From Roseicella sp. DB1501 (GTDB lineage: Bacteria > Pseudomonadota > Alphaproteobacteria > Acetobacterales > Acetobacteraceae), in the NCBI RefSeq assembly GCF_013112485.1, contig NZ_JABFHG010000011.1, positions 1-64,000 on the forward strand: a stretch of 64,000 bases of DNA, in the 5' to 3' direction. The position numbers and the translations under genes were made by a program. The notes under the pieces are model-generated. The model saw only the letters and a list, made by a program, of their open reading frames with translations, had not been told where the DNA came from and searched no databases. Numbering within the stretch: the stretch's first letter is position 1; each line of letters begins with the position of its first letter. This document shows, in pieces, positions 1 through 7,323 of this stretch.

Positions 1-137
1 ATCGTGCCCTTCCGACCGTCATAAGAACCCGCTCCGAGCGGTTCCGCCACGTCAGCTTCGTCCGTCATGCCCGCTATCTCGGCAGGCAAGCCCGGGCATC
101 TCAAGGCCACTGATGGCTGACGCTTACGCCGTGAAGT

Positions 138-1154
138 CTATGTTTGGGGGATCACAGACGGGCCATTGACCATCGCCCTCTGCCAGTATCCACAGAAATC
201 CACGCTCGGCCCCGCCATCATCGCCAGCCCGACCACACGCTTGACCTGCGCCCCGTTCGGATCGCGCCGATGATCCTCGCGCCAGCCGGCTTCCTGGGCG
301 TAGCGCACGAGGTAGGTCCCGGCGATGTGGTGATGGTGGCCGATCTCGCCCCGGCGCATCCGCGAGAAGAAGCTTTCGGCGCCGTTCGTGTGGGTGCCGT
401 CCAAGCTGTAGGCGACCTGATGGTTGATCCGCTTCACCACGTAATGGGCGTGCAGCGCATCCCAGGAGCTGGCTTCGTCGGCGTGGATTTCCGTCTCGGC
501 CGCGACGCGGCTGCGGATGAAGGACAGGGCGGCGGCTTCGGACGGGAAGGCGGTCGGCAGGGTCAGGCTGTCGCGCTGCCGGATCACCACCACGCACTTG
601 CGCTTGCCGGTCTGGTTCACAGCCAAGCGGCGGTCCTTGCGGTCCTCCTTGCGGTTGGCCGGCTTCACGTAGCCGCCGAAGTAGCCGCCGTCGATCTCGA
701 CAACCTCGCCCTTGCCGCCGAGCCGGCTCCCCTTCATCTCGGTTGCCATCGCCTCGCGCAGCTTATGCGCCAAGACCCAGCTCGTCTTGTACTGGACGCC
801 GAGGTCGCGGGAGAGGGCCAGGGCGCTCTTGCCCTTCACCTCGTTGCAGAAGATCACGATGGCCGCCAGGTAGGTTTGCAGCGGCATCTTGTGGTGCGCG
901 AACAGCGTGCCCGAGGTCAGGGAGAAGTCCTTGCGGCACGCCTTGCAGCGGTAGCGCAGGGAGCCGTTCGGCCGCCGGGCCTCGTAGCAGGTGGGGCAGC
1001 CGCAATGCGGGCAGACGGCCTTGCCGCCCGTGTCGGACCAACGGATGGACGCGAACATCGCCTCGGCATCCCGGTCCGACATGCGCAGGATGGACGCGAT
1101 GGTCAGCGTCCTTGCGCGTGCGGAGAGGAGGAAATGCTGGGCCAATGTCGCCAT
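138..1154 (-). CDS. IS1595-family (ISXO2-like) transposase
   Basis: DDE-type transposase of 338 residues that moves its own insertion sequence. The start chosen is the Met before ATLAQHFLLS, the usual beginning of this family; the frame stays open 20 codons further upstream. A four-cysteine zinc ribbon (CPHCGCPTC, then CKAC) lies at about residues 48-75. The catalytic core follows: VEIDGGYFGG near 150 gives the first Asp, IHADEASSWD near 225 the second, and NGAESFFSRMRRGEIG the final Glu/His region. All motifs are present and the frame is intact, so the enzyme may be active. Terminal inverted repeats were not located. A DUF6471 gene is divergent from it across about 100 bases. The family call is confident. 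Confidence 0.9.
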   Translation of the reverse strand: MATLAQHFLLSARARTLTIASILRMSDRDAEAMFASIRWSDTGGKAVCPHCGCPTCYEARRPNGSLRYRCKACRKDFSLTSGTLFAHHKMPLQTYLAAIVIFCNEVKGKSALALSRDLGVQYKTSWVLAHKLREAMATEMKGSRLGGKGEVVEIDGGYFGGYVKPANRKEDRKDRRLAVNQTGKRKCVVVIRQRDSLTLPTAFPSEAAALSFIRSRVAAETEIHADEASSWDALHAHYVVKRINHQVAYSLDGTHTNGAESFFSRMRRGEIGHHHHIAGTYLVRYAQEAGWREDHRRDPNGAQVKRVVGLAMMAGPSVDFCGYWQRAMVNGPSVIPQT

Positions 1155-1252
1155 ATCCGGTGTCGATACATCGAATATGGTGATAATCTGCGTTGTGGTC
1201 AAGCCAGAAAACACCGAATATGATGATATCCACCCTGGATTCGGTGAGGCGC

Positions 1253-1477
1253 ATGGATGACACGGACTGGCAGGCGAAAGTGAAGGGCATCCTCCGGGCC
1301 GAGCTAAAGCGGCGGAACCTCGGCTACCGGGAACTGGCCGAGCGGCTGGAAGCCCTCGGCGTGCATGAGAATGAGCGGAACATCGCCAATAAGATCAGTC
1401 GGGGCGGATTTTCGGCTGTATTCTTCGTCCAATGTTTGGAGGCGATAGGGACAAAGGAAATCAGGTTTGATTATTGA
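1253..1477 (+). CDS. DUF6471 domain protein
   Basis: Small protein of 74 residues matching what I know of DUF6471: WQAKVKGILRAELKRRNLGYRELAERL at the start, then NIANKISRGGFSAVFFVQCLEAIG. The layout suggests a helix-turn-helix-like fold with a short basic first half, so DNA binding is plausible but unproven. The start is the Met before DDTDWQ, preceded by GGTGAGG; the frame is open 20 codons upstream into the transposase promoter. It is divergent from the IS1595 transposase and may be a passenger gene of that element, or simply a chromosomal neighbour. Confidence 0.75.
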   Translation: MDDTDWQAKVKGILRAELKRRNLGYRELAERLEALGVHENERNIANKISRGGFSAVFFVQCLEAIGTKEIRFDY

Positions 1478-1498
1478 TTCCGGATTCCCATGACTTGG

Positions 1499-1849
1499 TT
1501 ATGTCCACTCCCATGTGGAGGCCAGCATCAAAGTTGGTTTGAAGTCAGAACTCCAGATCGAGGACTTTTGACGCCAGTAGAAAAAATACGAAGAGCCCGT
1601 ATTTTCAGAACGCTTTTCACTTCTTTGCCCGTCCTTTGAATAAAGAACTACGTAATCTCCTGCCTTCACAGGAATTGTTTCAAACCAATAGGCGTGATTA
1701 ACAGGACCACTATATACCTTTCCGTCAGGTGATCTTCTCGTGCATAATAGGATATACTTACCTATGGCAACATCTGCCACAGCCCGCAGAACAACCCGTT
1801 CACTCTCAAGATCGCCTGCGGCTTCCACGCCAACAATCTTCAGAGTCAT
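1499..1849 (-). CDS. Unknown protein, second gene of a low-GC operon
   Basis: Predicted 116-residue protein, rich in beta-type sequence and aromatic residues. The second half has a striking aromatic pattern: HAYWFETIPVKAGDYVVLY near residues 53-71, then SSYFFYWRQKSSIW, then a final STWEW. No signal peptide or membrane segment is visible. The start is fixed by a four-base ATGA overlap with the stop of the gene before it (1846-1849), so the two are probably translationally coupled. GC is far below the window average and codon use differs, which points to transfer. Function not recognised. Its membrane partner and its place in an accessory patch make a role in defence or stress imaginable, no more. 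Confidence 0.7.
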   Translation of the reverse strand: MTLKIVGVEAAGDLESERVVLRAVADVAIGKYILLCTRRSPDGKVYSGPVNHAYWFETIPVKAGDYVVLYSKDGQRSEKRSENTGSSYFFYWRQKSSIWSSDFKPTLMLASTWEWT

Positions 1850-2295
1850 GAGAGTACCTTCGCAAGCACACCGGTGATAACAAGAATTGCGGATAGTACG
1901 CAAAATACAACCCCAAGCGACCATGCATTGACTATTGAAAGGTAGCTAGGGGATGCGCCAAGCCCTGCAGAACCCACTGCCAGACAAACATACGACAAAA
2001 TATCAATCCATTTTGACTTTTTGTTCTGCTCAGATAGTCTTGCAATCTCCACTCTTTGATCGTGGTATAAGGATGCGATTTTCTTTTGCTCAGCATTGTC
2101 TTGTTCAAGGCGCTCAATGTCTGCAATCAAAAAACGAGCAACAGCTGGTACTGCCACCTCCTCGTCATTAAGGTCCCTTCGTGCTGACTGCAGAAATCCA
2201 CGCGCAGGCTCCTTCTTTTCCGTTGCCGCAGCGATGTCTGGAGAAATGGGAGTGCTCCCACTCTCTTCGGTCGCTGAAGTCGTCCGAGGTGCCAT
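1846..2295 (-). CDS. Unknown membrane protein with coiled coil, first gene of a low-GC operon
   Basis: Predicted 149-residue protein. After a disordered N-terminus comes a helical, coiled-coil-like stretch at about residues 52-92 (IADIERLEQDNAEQKKIASL and onward), then two hydrophobic segments at about 97-117 and 122-147, the last ending at the C-terminus. This suggests a cytoplasmic coiled coil anchored by a membrane hairpin. The start is the Met before APRTTS; Met codons further upstream in the same open frame are possible. It overlaps the next gene by ATGA. GC is low compared with the window. I do not recognise the family. Confidence 0.65.
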   Translation of the reverse strand: MAPRTTSATEESGSTPISPDIAAATEKKEPARGFLQSARRDLNDEEVAVPAVARFLIADIERLEQDNAEQKKIASLYHDQRVEIARLSEQNKKSKWIDILSYVCLAVGSAGLGASPSYLSIVNAWSLGVVFCVLSAILVITGVLAKVLS

Positions 2296-2390
2296 GGGAA
2301 AGCGATAAATTGCGCAAGGAGGGCGGTCAATCATGCCCACAAAGCCCATTCGCCGTGTTGAGCCCTCCGCGCCGTAGGGCAACGTCATAG

Positions 2391-3497
2391 GTGACGAGAA
2401 CGCTGAGGTGCGCCTTGCGGCCACTACTAGCAGCCCTCGCGGCAGGCGCCGGCTTGTTCGCGTACATGGCGGGCAGTCGCTCACATGGGCGCCACCCAAC
2501 TCAGCCAAGGTATGACACCGATCAGCGCCGCAGTACCGCCACTAACGGCGACCAAGAAAGCCAGCGGGATCAACCAGACTGGGCCAAGGCAGCGGAACGT
2601 GAAGCCGAGGACCGAGCCGCCCAACGCAAACGCGACGAAAGCGACGAGCAGGGGCGTCCCGGGCCAAAGCGCGATGGGCGTGAGAGGGAGGATAGCAAAA
2701 CCGCCGCACAGCAGCCCCAACCCCGTGATGACCGGGTTGAGTCCAGTGACCGAACGGCCCGCGCGCTTGAAGCTATATTCGAGGAGTATAAACGCCAGAG
2801 CGCCGAAGAACGCCGACAGCGCCCACAGGAGGATGCGCGCAACGAGAACGTTGCCCGTCTGGCTTTGGCGTCCACGATTGTAGCCGGCGCCGTGCTCGTA
2901 ACCTCCGTGTGGCAATCGCTCTCGGTCCAAGGACAGCTCAACGCGGCCGTCACCACCAACAGAGCTTGGATTGCCATAGAGCCCAAAATGGAAACGCCTA
3001 TTGCCTTCAACGCCAAAGGCGGGCAGTTCGAAATCAGCGTAACTTTGAAGAACGTAGGCCACTCGCCCGCCACCGACGTACGCGTTGCGGCCCTCGGCAG
3101 CGCGTTGGAATTCGGAGTGCCCCGCTCTGCGGTAACAGAGATAACGCCCGCATGCGAACGAGCGCGCGATGATTTCCTGGCGCCTCTTGCCCTGTTCCCC
3201 GACGAAACCCAAACGCGCACATTTGAGGTGCGCATAAGCGAAGGCGTTTTGGAACGCAGTGTAATGCCTGATACCGGCCCACGGGGTGATACGGTGATCC
3301 CGCTTCTGTACGTTTGTACGACCTACAGGGACGCGGGCAATGGCGGGGCACAAGCACGAACTGGCCTCGCCTACACCATCGGCCTGAAGGGCGAGCGCAT
3401 TGGTTCTATCAAGTCGGTTCCCATCGCGCCCACCAACGCGACCGCAAGCGACTTCCTGATTAAGCGAGACTTCTACGGCGCGAGCATTGTTGAATAA
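2391..3497 (+). CDS. Predicted membrane protein of unknown function
   Basis: The frame opens with GTG at 2391 and encodes up to 368 residues. The C-terminal two thirds look authentic: a membrane helix at about residues 156-175 (LALASTIVAGAVLVTSVWQS), then VTTNRAWIAIEP and a beta-rich domain with VTLKNVGHSPATDVRV. This is a layout I know from uncharacterised alphaproteobacterial proteins that have a helix followed by an extracytoplasmic domain starting NRAWI. The first 150 residues are charged and low in complexity, so the true start may lie further in. The opposite strand has an equally long frame whose end looks like four membrane helices, but it lacks a start near that part. It lies next to the epimerase break. 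Confidence 0.55.
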   Translation: MTRTLRCALRPLLAALAAGAGLFAYMAGSRSHGRHPTQPRYDTDQRRSTATNGDQESQRDQPDWAKAAEREAEDRAAQRKRDESDEQGRPGPKRDGREREDSKTAAQQPQPRDDRVESSDRTARALEAIFEEYKRQSAEERRQRPQEDARNENVARLALASTIVAGAVLVTSVWQSLSVQGQLNAAVTTNRAWIAIEPKMETPIAFNAKGGQFEISVTLKNVGHSPATDVRVAALGSALEFGVPRSAVTEITPACERARDDFLAPLALFPDETQTRTFEVRISEGVLERSVMPDTGPRGDTVIPLLYVCTTYRDAGNGGAQARTGLAYTIGLKGERIGSIKSVPIAPTNATASDFLIKRDFYGASIVE

Positions 3498-3559
3498 GCC
3501 GCTCGCCAGCAGGCCAGCCAACAAACTCAACACGCACGAAACATTGCGGGTCTTCGCAC

Positions 3560-4105
3560 GTGGGGCGTGGTGGCAGGTGCTACCTGATACCGGACATGTC
3601 CTATGGCTGGGCGAAGCTGACCGCCGAATACCTCGCCCGCCTCGCCCATGCCCGGCACGGGCTGCGCACGGTCTGCTTCCGGCCCTTCTCCGGCTACGGC
3701 GAGGACCAGGACGCCGCCTATCCCTTCCCGGCCATCTGCCGCCGCGTGCTGGCGGGGCGCGGCGCGGCGGAGCTCGCCGTCTGGGGCAGCGGCCGGCAGA
3801 TGCGCGACTTCATCCATGTCGATGACTGCATCCGCGGCGTGCTGACGATGATGGACCGGATCGAGGATGGCAGCGCGGTCAACCTCTCGACCGGCATCCT
3901 GACCAGCTTCACCGACCTCGCCGCCATGGCGGCCGAGTTGGCCGGTTGGCGGCCGGCGGTGCGCGGCCTCGCCGGGCAGCCGGAGGGGGTCTTCGCCCGC
4001 GGCGGGGATACGCGGTTGCAGGAGTCGCTCGGCTTCCGCGCCGCCATCCCGCTGCCGGAGGGCCTCGCCCGGGCGCTGGCGCATCTCGACCGGGCCGGGC
4101 CATGA
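3560..4105 (+). pseudogene. NAD-dependent epimerase/dehydratase, 5'-truncated remnant
   Basis: Similarity to extended short-chain dehydrogenases (nucleotide-sugar epimerases or GDP-fucose-synthase-like) begins abruptly at about 3590 with the catalytic YGWAK motif. It continues through RPFSGYG, the substrate loop, and RDFIHVDDCIRGVL to the normal C-terminus. The entire NAD-binding Rossmann half (about 150 residues with the GxxGxxG motif) is missing, and upstream sequence belongs to the accessory patch. A fragment of at most 181 residues cannot bind NAD in the usual way. The end overlaps the next gene by ATGA, showing that the two once formed an operon for a surface glycan. Truncation by insertion or deletion is inferred. 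Confidence 0.8.
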
Positions 4106-5010
4106 GCATCCGGCGGGTCGCGGTCTTCCACTGCACCGCGCGGGTCGGCTCGGCCTGGTGCTGCGCCGAGGGGATCTCCCTCACCCTCGCCGCCATGGGC
4201 TACCAGGTGATGGATTGCGGCCATCCGGGCGCGGGCGGCCCGCCGGTCGAGGCGCTGCGCGGGGCTGACTTCATCCTCCTCGGCGCCGTCGAATGGTATG
4301 GCGAGATGCTGGAGCAGCGCTACGGCGCCGCCTGGGCGGCGCTGCCCATGCCGAAGCTCGCCTGGTACGCGGAATCGGCGCATCGGGACGACCGCGACTT
4401 CCCCTTCGGCCGCTACCGGGCCCTGGCCGACCGGCATTATTTCCCGGCGGCGCAGGATGCGATGGAGTTCGGCGGCACCTGGCTGCCCTTCGGCGCCGAT
4501 CCGGTGCTCTTCGCGCCGCGCCCGGTGCCGAAGCGGCACGACGCCGCCTTCCTCGGCTCGCTCTACCCGAAGCGCGTCGAATACCTGCGGCGCATCGGCC
4601 TGCCGCTCGCCCGCATGGCACCGGTGGCCGATCCGGATCCGGTCCGCAGCTTCGCGCGGCTGGCCGAGGCCTATTGCAGCACCCGGATCTTCGTGAACCT
4701 GCCGGCCTATTCGCGGCTGCTGGTCACCAAGGTGACCGAGGTGATGGCCTGCGGCACGCTGCTGCTGACGCCGGCCATGGACCATCCCAGCGGCCTTGCG
4801 AATATGGCGCAATTCGAGGATCGCCGGCACCTGGTCTACTACCCGCCCGACCGGCCGGAGGTGCTGGAAGGCCTGATCGCCCATTATCTTGCGCGGCCGC
4901 AGGAGCGTGAGGCGATCGCCGCGGCCGGCCGCGCCGAAATCCTCCGGGCCCATAGCCTGGAGGCGCGGCTGCGGCGCCTGCTGGCGGATGCCGAGGCCCT
5001 ACAGGGCTGA
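4102..5010 (+). CDS. Glycosyltransferase, CgeB-like (GT-B C-terminal type)
   Basis: Protein of 302 residues. The start is set by the ATGA overlap with the epimerase remnant. The N-terminus (RRVAVFHCTARVGSAWCCAEG) is a Rossmann-like beginning. The second half carries the nucleotide-sugar region common to CgeB-like and family 4 enzymes: RIFVNLPAYSRLLVTKVTEVMACGTLLLT at about residues 193-221, followed by a short helical tail. It probably transfers a sugar during surface polysaccharide or glycoprotein synthesis in the cytoplasm; donor and acceptor cannot be read from the sequence. Having lost an intact upstream partner and probably its promoter, it may be poorly expressed. Confidence 0.75.
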   Translation: MSIRRVAVFHCTARVGSAWCCAEGISLTLAAMGYQVMDCGHPGAGGPPVEALRGADFILLGAVEWYGEMLEQRYGAAWAALPMPKLAWYAESAHRDDRDFPFGRYRALADRHYFPAAQDAMEFGGTWLPFGADPVLFAPRPVPKRHDAAFLGSLYPKRVEYLRRIGLPLARMAPVADPDPVRSFARLAEAYCSTRIFVNLPAYSRLLVTKVTEVMACGTLLLTPAMDHPSGLANMAQFEDRRHLVYYPPDRPEVLEGLIAHYLARPQEREAIAAAGRAEILRAHSLEARLRRLLADAEALQG

Positions 5011-5064
5011 CCTCCGCCGGGCACGGGCCACGGGGAGAGGCCGGGCCCCTCCCCGCACGCCGTA

Positions 5065-5181
5065 TCAGGTGCCGAGATGCACGCCACCCCTCTGCTCATC
5101 GAAGCCCTCGCGCCGGGCTTCATGGTCGACTGCGATGTTCACGCAGACGAGGAGGGCAGTGCTGACGAGGAACGTGACCAT
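5065..5181 (-). CDS. Possible 38-residue membrane protein
   Basis: Short frame starting MVTFLVSTALLVCVNIAVD, a single membrane helix, followed by a charged tail with EARREGFDEQRG. A GGAG ribosome-binding site lies about 8 bases before the ATG. It sits alone in the 252-base gap between the glycosyltransferase and the amidase, and no second gene competes for the space. No family recognised; it could be a chance frame. Confidence 0.35.
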   Translation of the reverse strand: MVTFLVSTALLVCVNIAVDHEARREGFDEQRGGVHLGT

Positions 5182-5262
5182 GGGTGACAACTCCGCGTTG
5201 CCGTTCCTCCCATCGCTCCCCGTCATGTTGCACCGCAGCATGGGGCGCTGCAAGGAAAATCG

Positions 5263-6471
5263 TCAGAGTTCCGCAAGGGCCGCGTGGCGGGTGCCGAGAT
5301 AGGCGGTGATCGTCTCGGCCAGCGCCTTGGCGAGCTTCTTGCGGTGGTCCACCCGGTTCAGCGCCGCCTCATCCGCCGGATGCGAGAGGAAGCCCATCTC
5401 CACCAGCGCCGAGGGCACGTCCGGCGCCTTCAGCACGACGAAGCCGGCGCGCCGGTGGGTATGGGGCAGCAGCGGCACCTCGCCACCGAGCGCCGCCACC
5501 GCGAAGCGCGCCAGCTGCTCCGAGCCGGAGCGCGTCTCCTGCCGCATGAGGCTGAGCAGGATCCGCTGCACCTCCGGCGGCACCGAGGGCAGGCGCAGCC
5601 CGCCGCGCTGGTCGGCAGCGTTCTCCCGCCTGGCCAGGGCCGCCGAGAACCGGTCGGTCGCCGTCTCCGACAGGGTGTAGACGCTGGCGCCGCGCGCCCC
5701 CGGCGCGGAATCGGCATGCAGCGAGAGGAACAGCGCCGCCTCCCGCTGCCGCGCCAGCTCGATCCGCTGGCCGAGCGGGATGAAGACGTCGCGGGAGCGG
5801 GTGAGCAGCACGCGGCATCGCCCCCCCGCCTCGAGCTGCCGCTTCAGCTCGAGCGCCGCCGCCAGGGTGATGCGCTTCTCCTGCGTGCCGCGGACGCCGA
5901 TCGCGCCGGGATCCTTGCCGCCATGGCCGGGATCGAGCACCACCAGCGGCAGGCTGGTGCGCGGCCGCGCCGCTGCCGCCAGGCTGCGGCCATCGGCGAT
6001 GCGCGCGAAGCCGGAGGCCGGCCCGGGCGCCAGCTCGATGATCAGGCCATGGCTGGAGACGCGCGTGACCGGCAGGGCGACCGGCCGCGTCAGCAGGATC
6101 GCCAGCCGGTGGCCGCTGCCGCGACGGTGCTGCTCCAGCCGCGTCACCAGCCCCTTGCCCGCCTGCCGCGCCGGCCAGCCCTTCGGCGCCTGCGGCATGT
6201 CGAGCAGCAGGCGCGGCGGGTCGAGCGCGGCCGAGAGCCGCCATGGCGCGGCATGCGCCAGCGGCAGCGTCAGCCGGGTGCGGCCCCGCGCCACGGTGAG
6301 AACCGGCCCGGCCCCCGCCGCCCCCGCGAGGACGGCGGCCATGAGGGTGAGCAGCCCTCGTCGTCCCAGATCGGGCCGCCCCAGATCGGAGGATCCCTCC
6401 CCCGCCGTCACGCCGCAGGCTCCCTCCAGCGGCCCGGACCCGTCCCCTGGTCCGGTCGAACTCTGCCCCAT
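5263..6471 (-). CDS. N-acetylmuramoyl-L-alanine amidase (AmiC type)
   Basis: Zinc amidase of 402 residues that cleaves the peptide from N-acetylmuramic acid in the periplasm during cell separation. The N-terminus has a twin-arginine-type signal, GRRGLLTLMAAVLAG at about residues 36-50. An AMIN-like domain follows (about 60-155), then the Amidase_3 domain: VVLDPGHGGKDPGAIG (His183), GTQEKR (Glu198), SLHADS (third zinc ligand) and the catalytic Glu in ALVEMGFLSH. All metal ligands are present. The start is the Met before GQSST; the frame is open for 250 further codons upstream, but that extension has no domain features. It is transcribed divergently from rne. Confidence 0.9.
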   Translation of the reverse strand: MGQSSTGPGDGSGPLEGACGVTAGEGSSDLGRPDLGRRGLLTLMAAVLAGAAGAGPVLTVARGRTRLTLPLAHAAPWRLSAALDPPRLLLDMPQAPKGWPARQAGKGLVTRLEQHRRGSGHRLAILLTRPVALPVTRVSSHGLIIELAPGPASGFARIADGRSLAAAARPRTSLPLVVLDPGHGGKDPGAIGVRGTQEKRITLAAALELKRQLEAGGRCRVLLTRSRDVFIPLGQRIELARQREAALFLSLHADSAPGARGASVYTLSETATDRFSAALARRENAADQRGGLRLPSVPPEVQRILLSLMRQETRSGSEQLARFAVAALGGEVPLLPHTHRRAGFVVLKAPDVPSALVEMGFLSHPADEAALNRVDHRKKLAKALAETITAYLGTRHAALAEL

Positions 6472-7323
6472 CCTTGCATCATCCCCCGAAGATGCAGGGC
6501 GTGGTCTACCATTCCGGACCGGGGCGGCGCCATGCCCGTGCCGTTCGGGACCCGTGCCGGCGATCACGGCCTCCAGCCGCGGCAGGACGTGCTTGCCCTG
6601 CGCCCCGGCAATGCGGTCGGAGGGTTGCGAGGCGGACAGGCAGGCTATGAAGGCACCGGCATTCGGCCCCGCGGGCAAGGGCTGCGGGACCGCCGTGGCG
6701 AATCGGCAACGGGCCTTCAGCCCGCCCCGCCGCCAGCAGCCTTGTGAAACCGGCCCCCCCTCGCCTATTGTGATTCGCCCCGGCGGCGCCCGCTGCCGGC
6801 GGAGATCTGGGCGCAGCCGCGCCGGCAGGCGTAACCCCGGCATCCGGGGGGCCGAGGATGCGGCGCGCGGCAATGGCCTGGCTTGGGGTGGCGGTTCACA
6901 ACCGCGCCCGCGTTTCGCCGGGTTGCCATGTCGGGTCCGCCCCTTCCGGGGCCGTCCGGCTCGCCCTCTCCGCTCCTGCGGGACCTGTCGCGCCATGACC
7001 CTCGGCAGTCCCTGGAATACACGGGGCTGCTCCCGGTGCCAGCGTGACCGACGCCGTTTCGCCCGCGCGATTGCGGGCGTCGCGCCTTGCGCGTGGGCAC
7101 GAACCTGGGGCGTCCCGGGGGACCGCTGCCTGCCGCGATCGGCGTGCCGGTGTCCCGTGGCTGCCCCGCCGAGAGAGGACGGGACGCCGGCGCATGGGAA
7201 CACCTGCATGACGCAAGTCAGCATGATGGGTGTCGGCGCCGCGCAGTCGTCCTCGATCGGGCCACGCCACCCCGATCCGCCGTGCCGCGCCTCCGCGCCG
7301 GCCGGCGCGGAGCCACCGCTTCA
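6472..7323. other. Long rne leader / amidase-rne divergent region
   Basis: This 852-base gap holds no convincing gene. A promoter-like pair facing rne sits at 6742-6770, so the rne message would carry a leader of about 540 bases. Long 5' leaders that control RNase E's own mRNA are known in enterobacteria; a similar role here is inference. Several short GC-rich hairpins are possible, but no known riboswitch was recognised. Confidence 0.5.
6742..6770 (+). promoter_or_regulatory. Candidate rne promoter
   Basis: TTGTGA (6742-6747), a 17-base spacer, then CTATTG (6765-6770) resembles a housekeeping sigma promoter facing rne. It is one of the few AT-rich spots in the gap. Unproven. Confidence 0.35.

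Larger units (their letters stand above)
1..3590. other. Accessory patch interrupting an epimerase gene
   Basis: Seen: this stretch carries an IS1595-type transposase, a DUF6471 gene, two overlapping genes of visibly lower GC (about 1499-2295) and a predicted membrane protein. It ends where an NAD-dependent epimerase begins in mid-protein at about 3590. The dense, GC-rich gene order typical of the rest of the window starts there. Inferred: an acquired segment or a deletion scar. The left edge lies outside the window or before position 138. No tRNA, integrase or clear direct repeat was found at the right edge. Positions 1-137 hold no gene that I recognise. Confidence 0.55.

Noticed and set aside
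2481-2830. Minus-strand four-helix membrane protein
   Set aside because: Hydrophobic pattern is striking, but there is no start codon near the first helix, and hydrophilic codons on the plus strand give such patterns in antisense. Kept as an open question in the findings.
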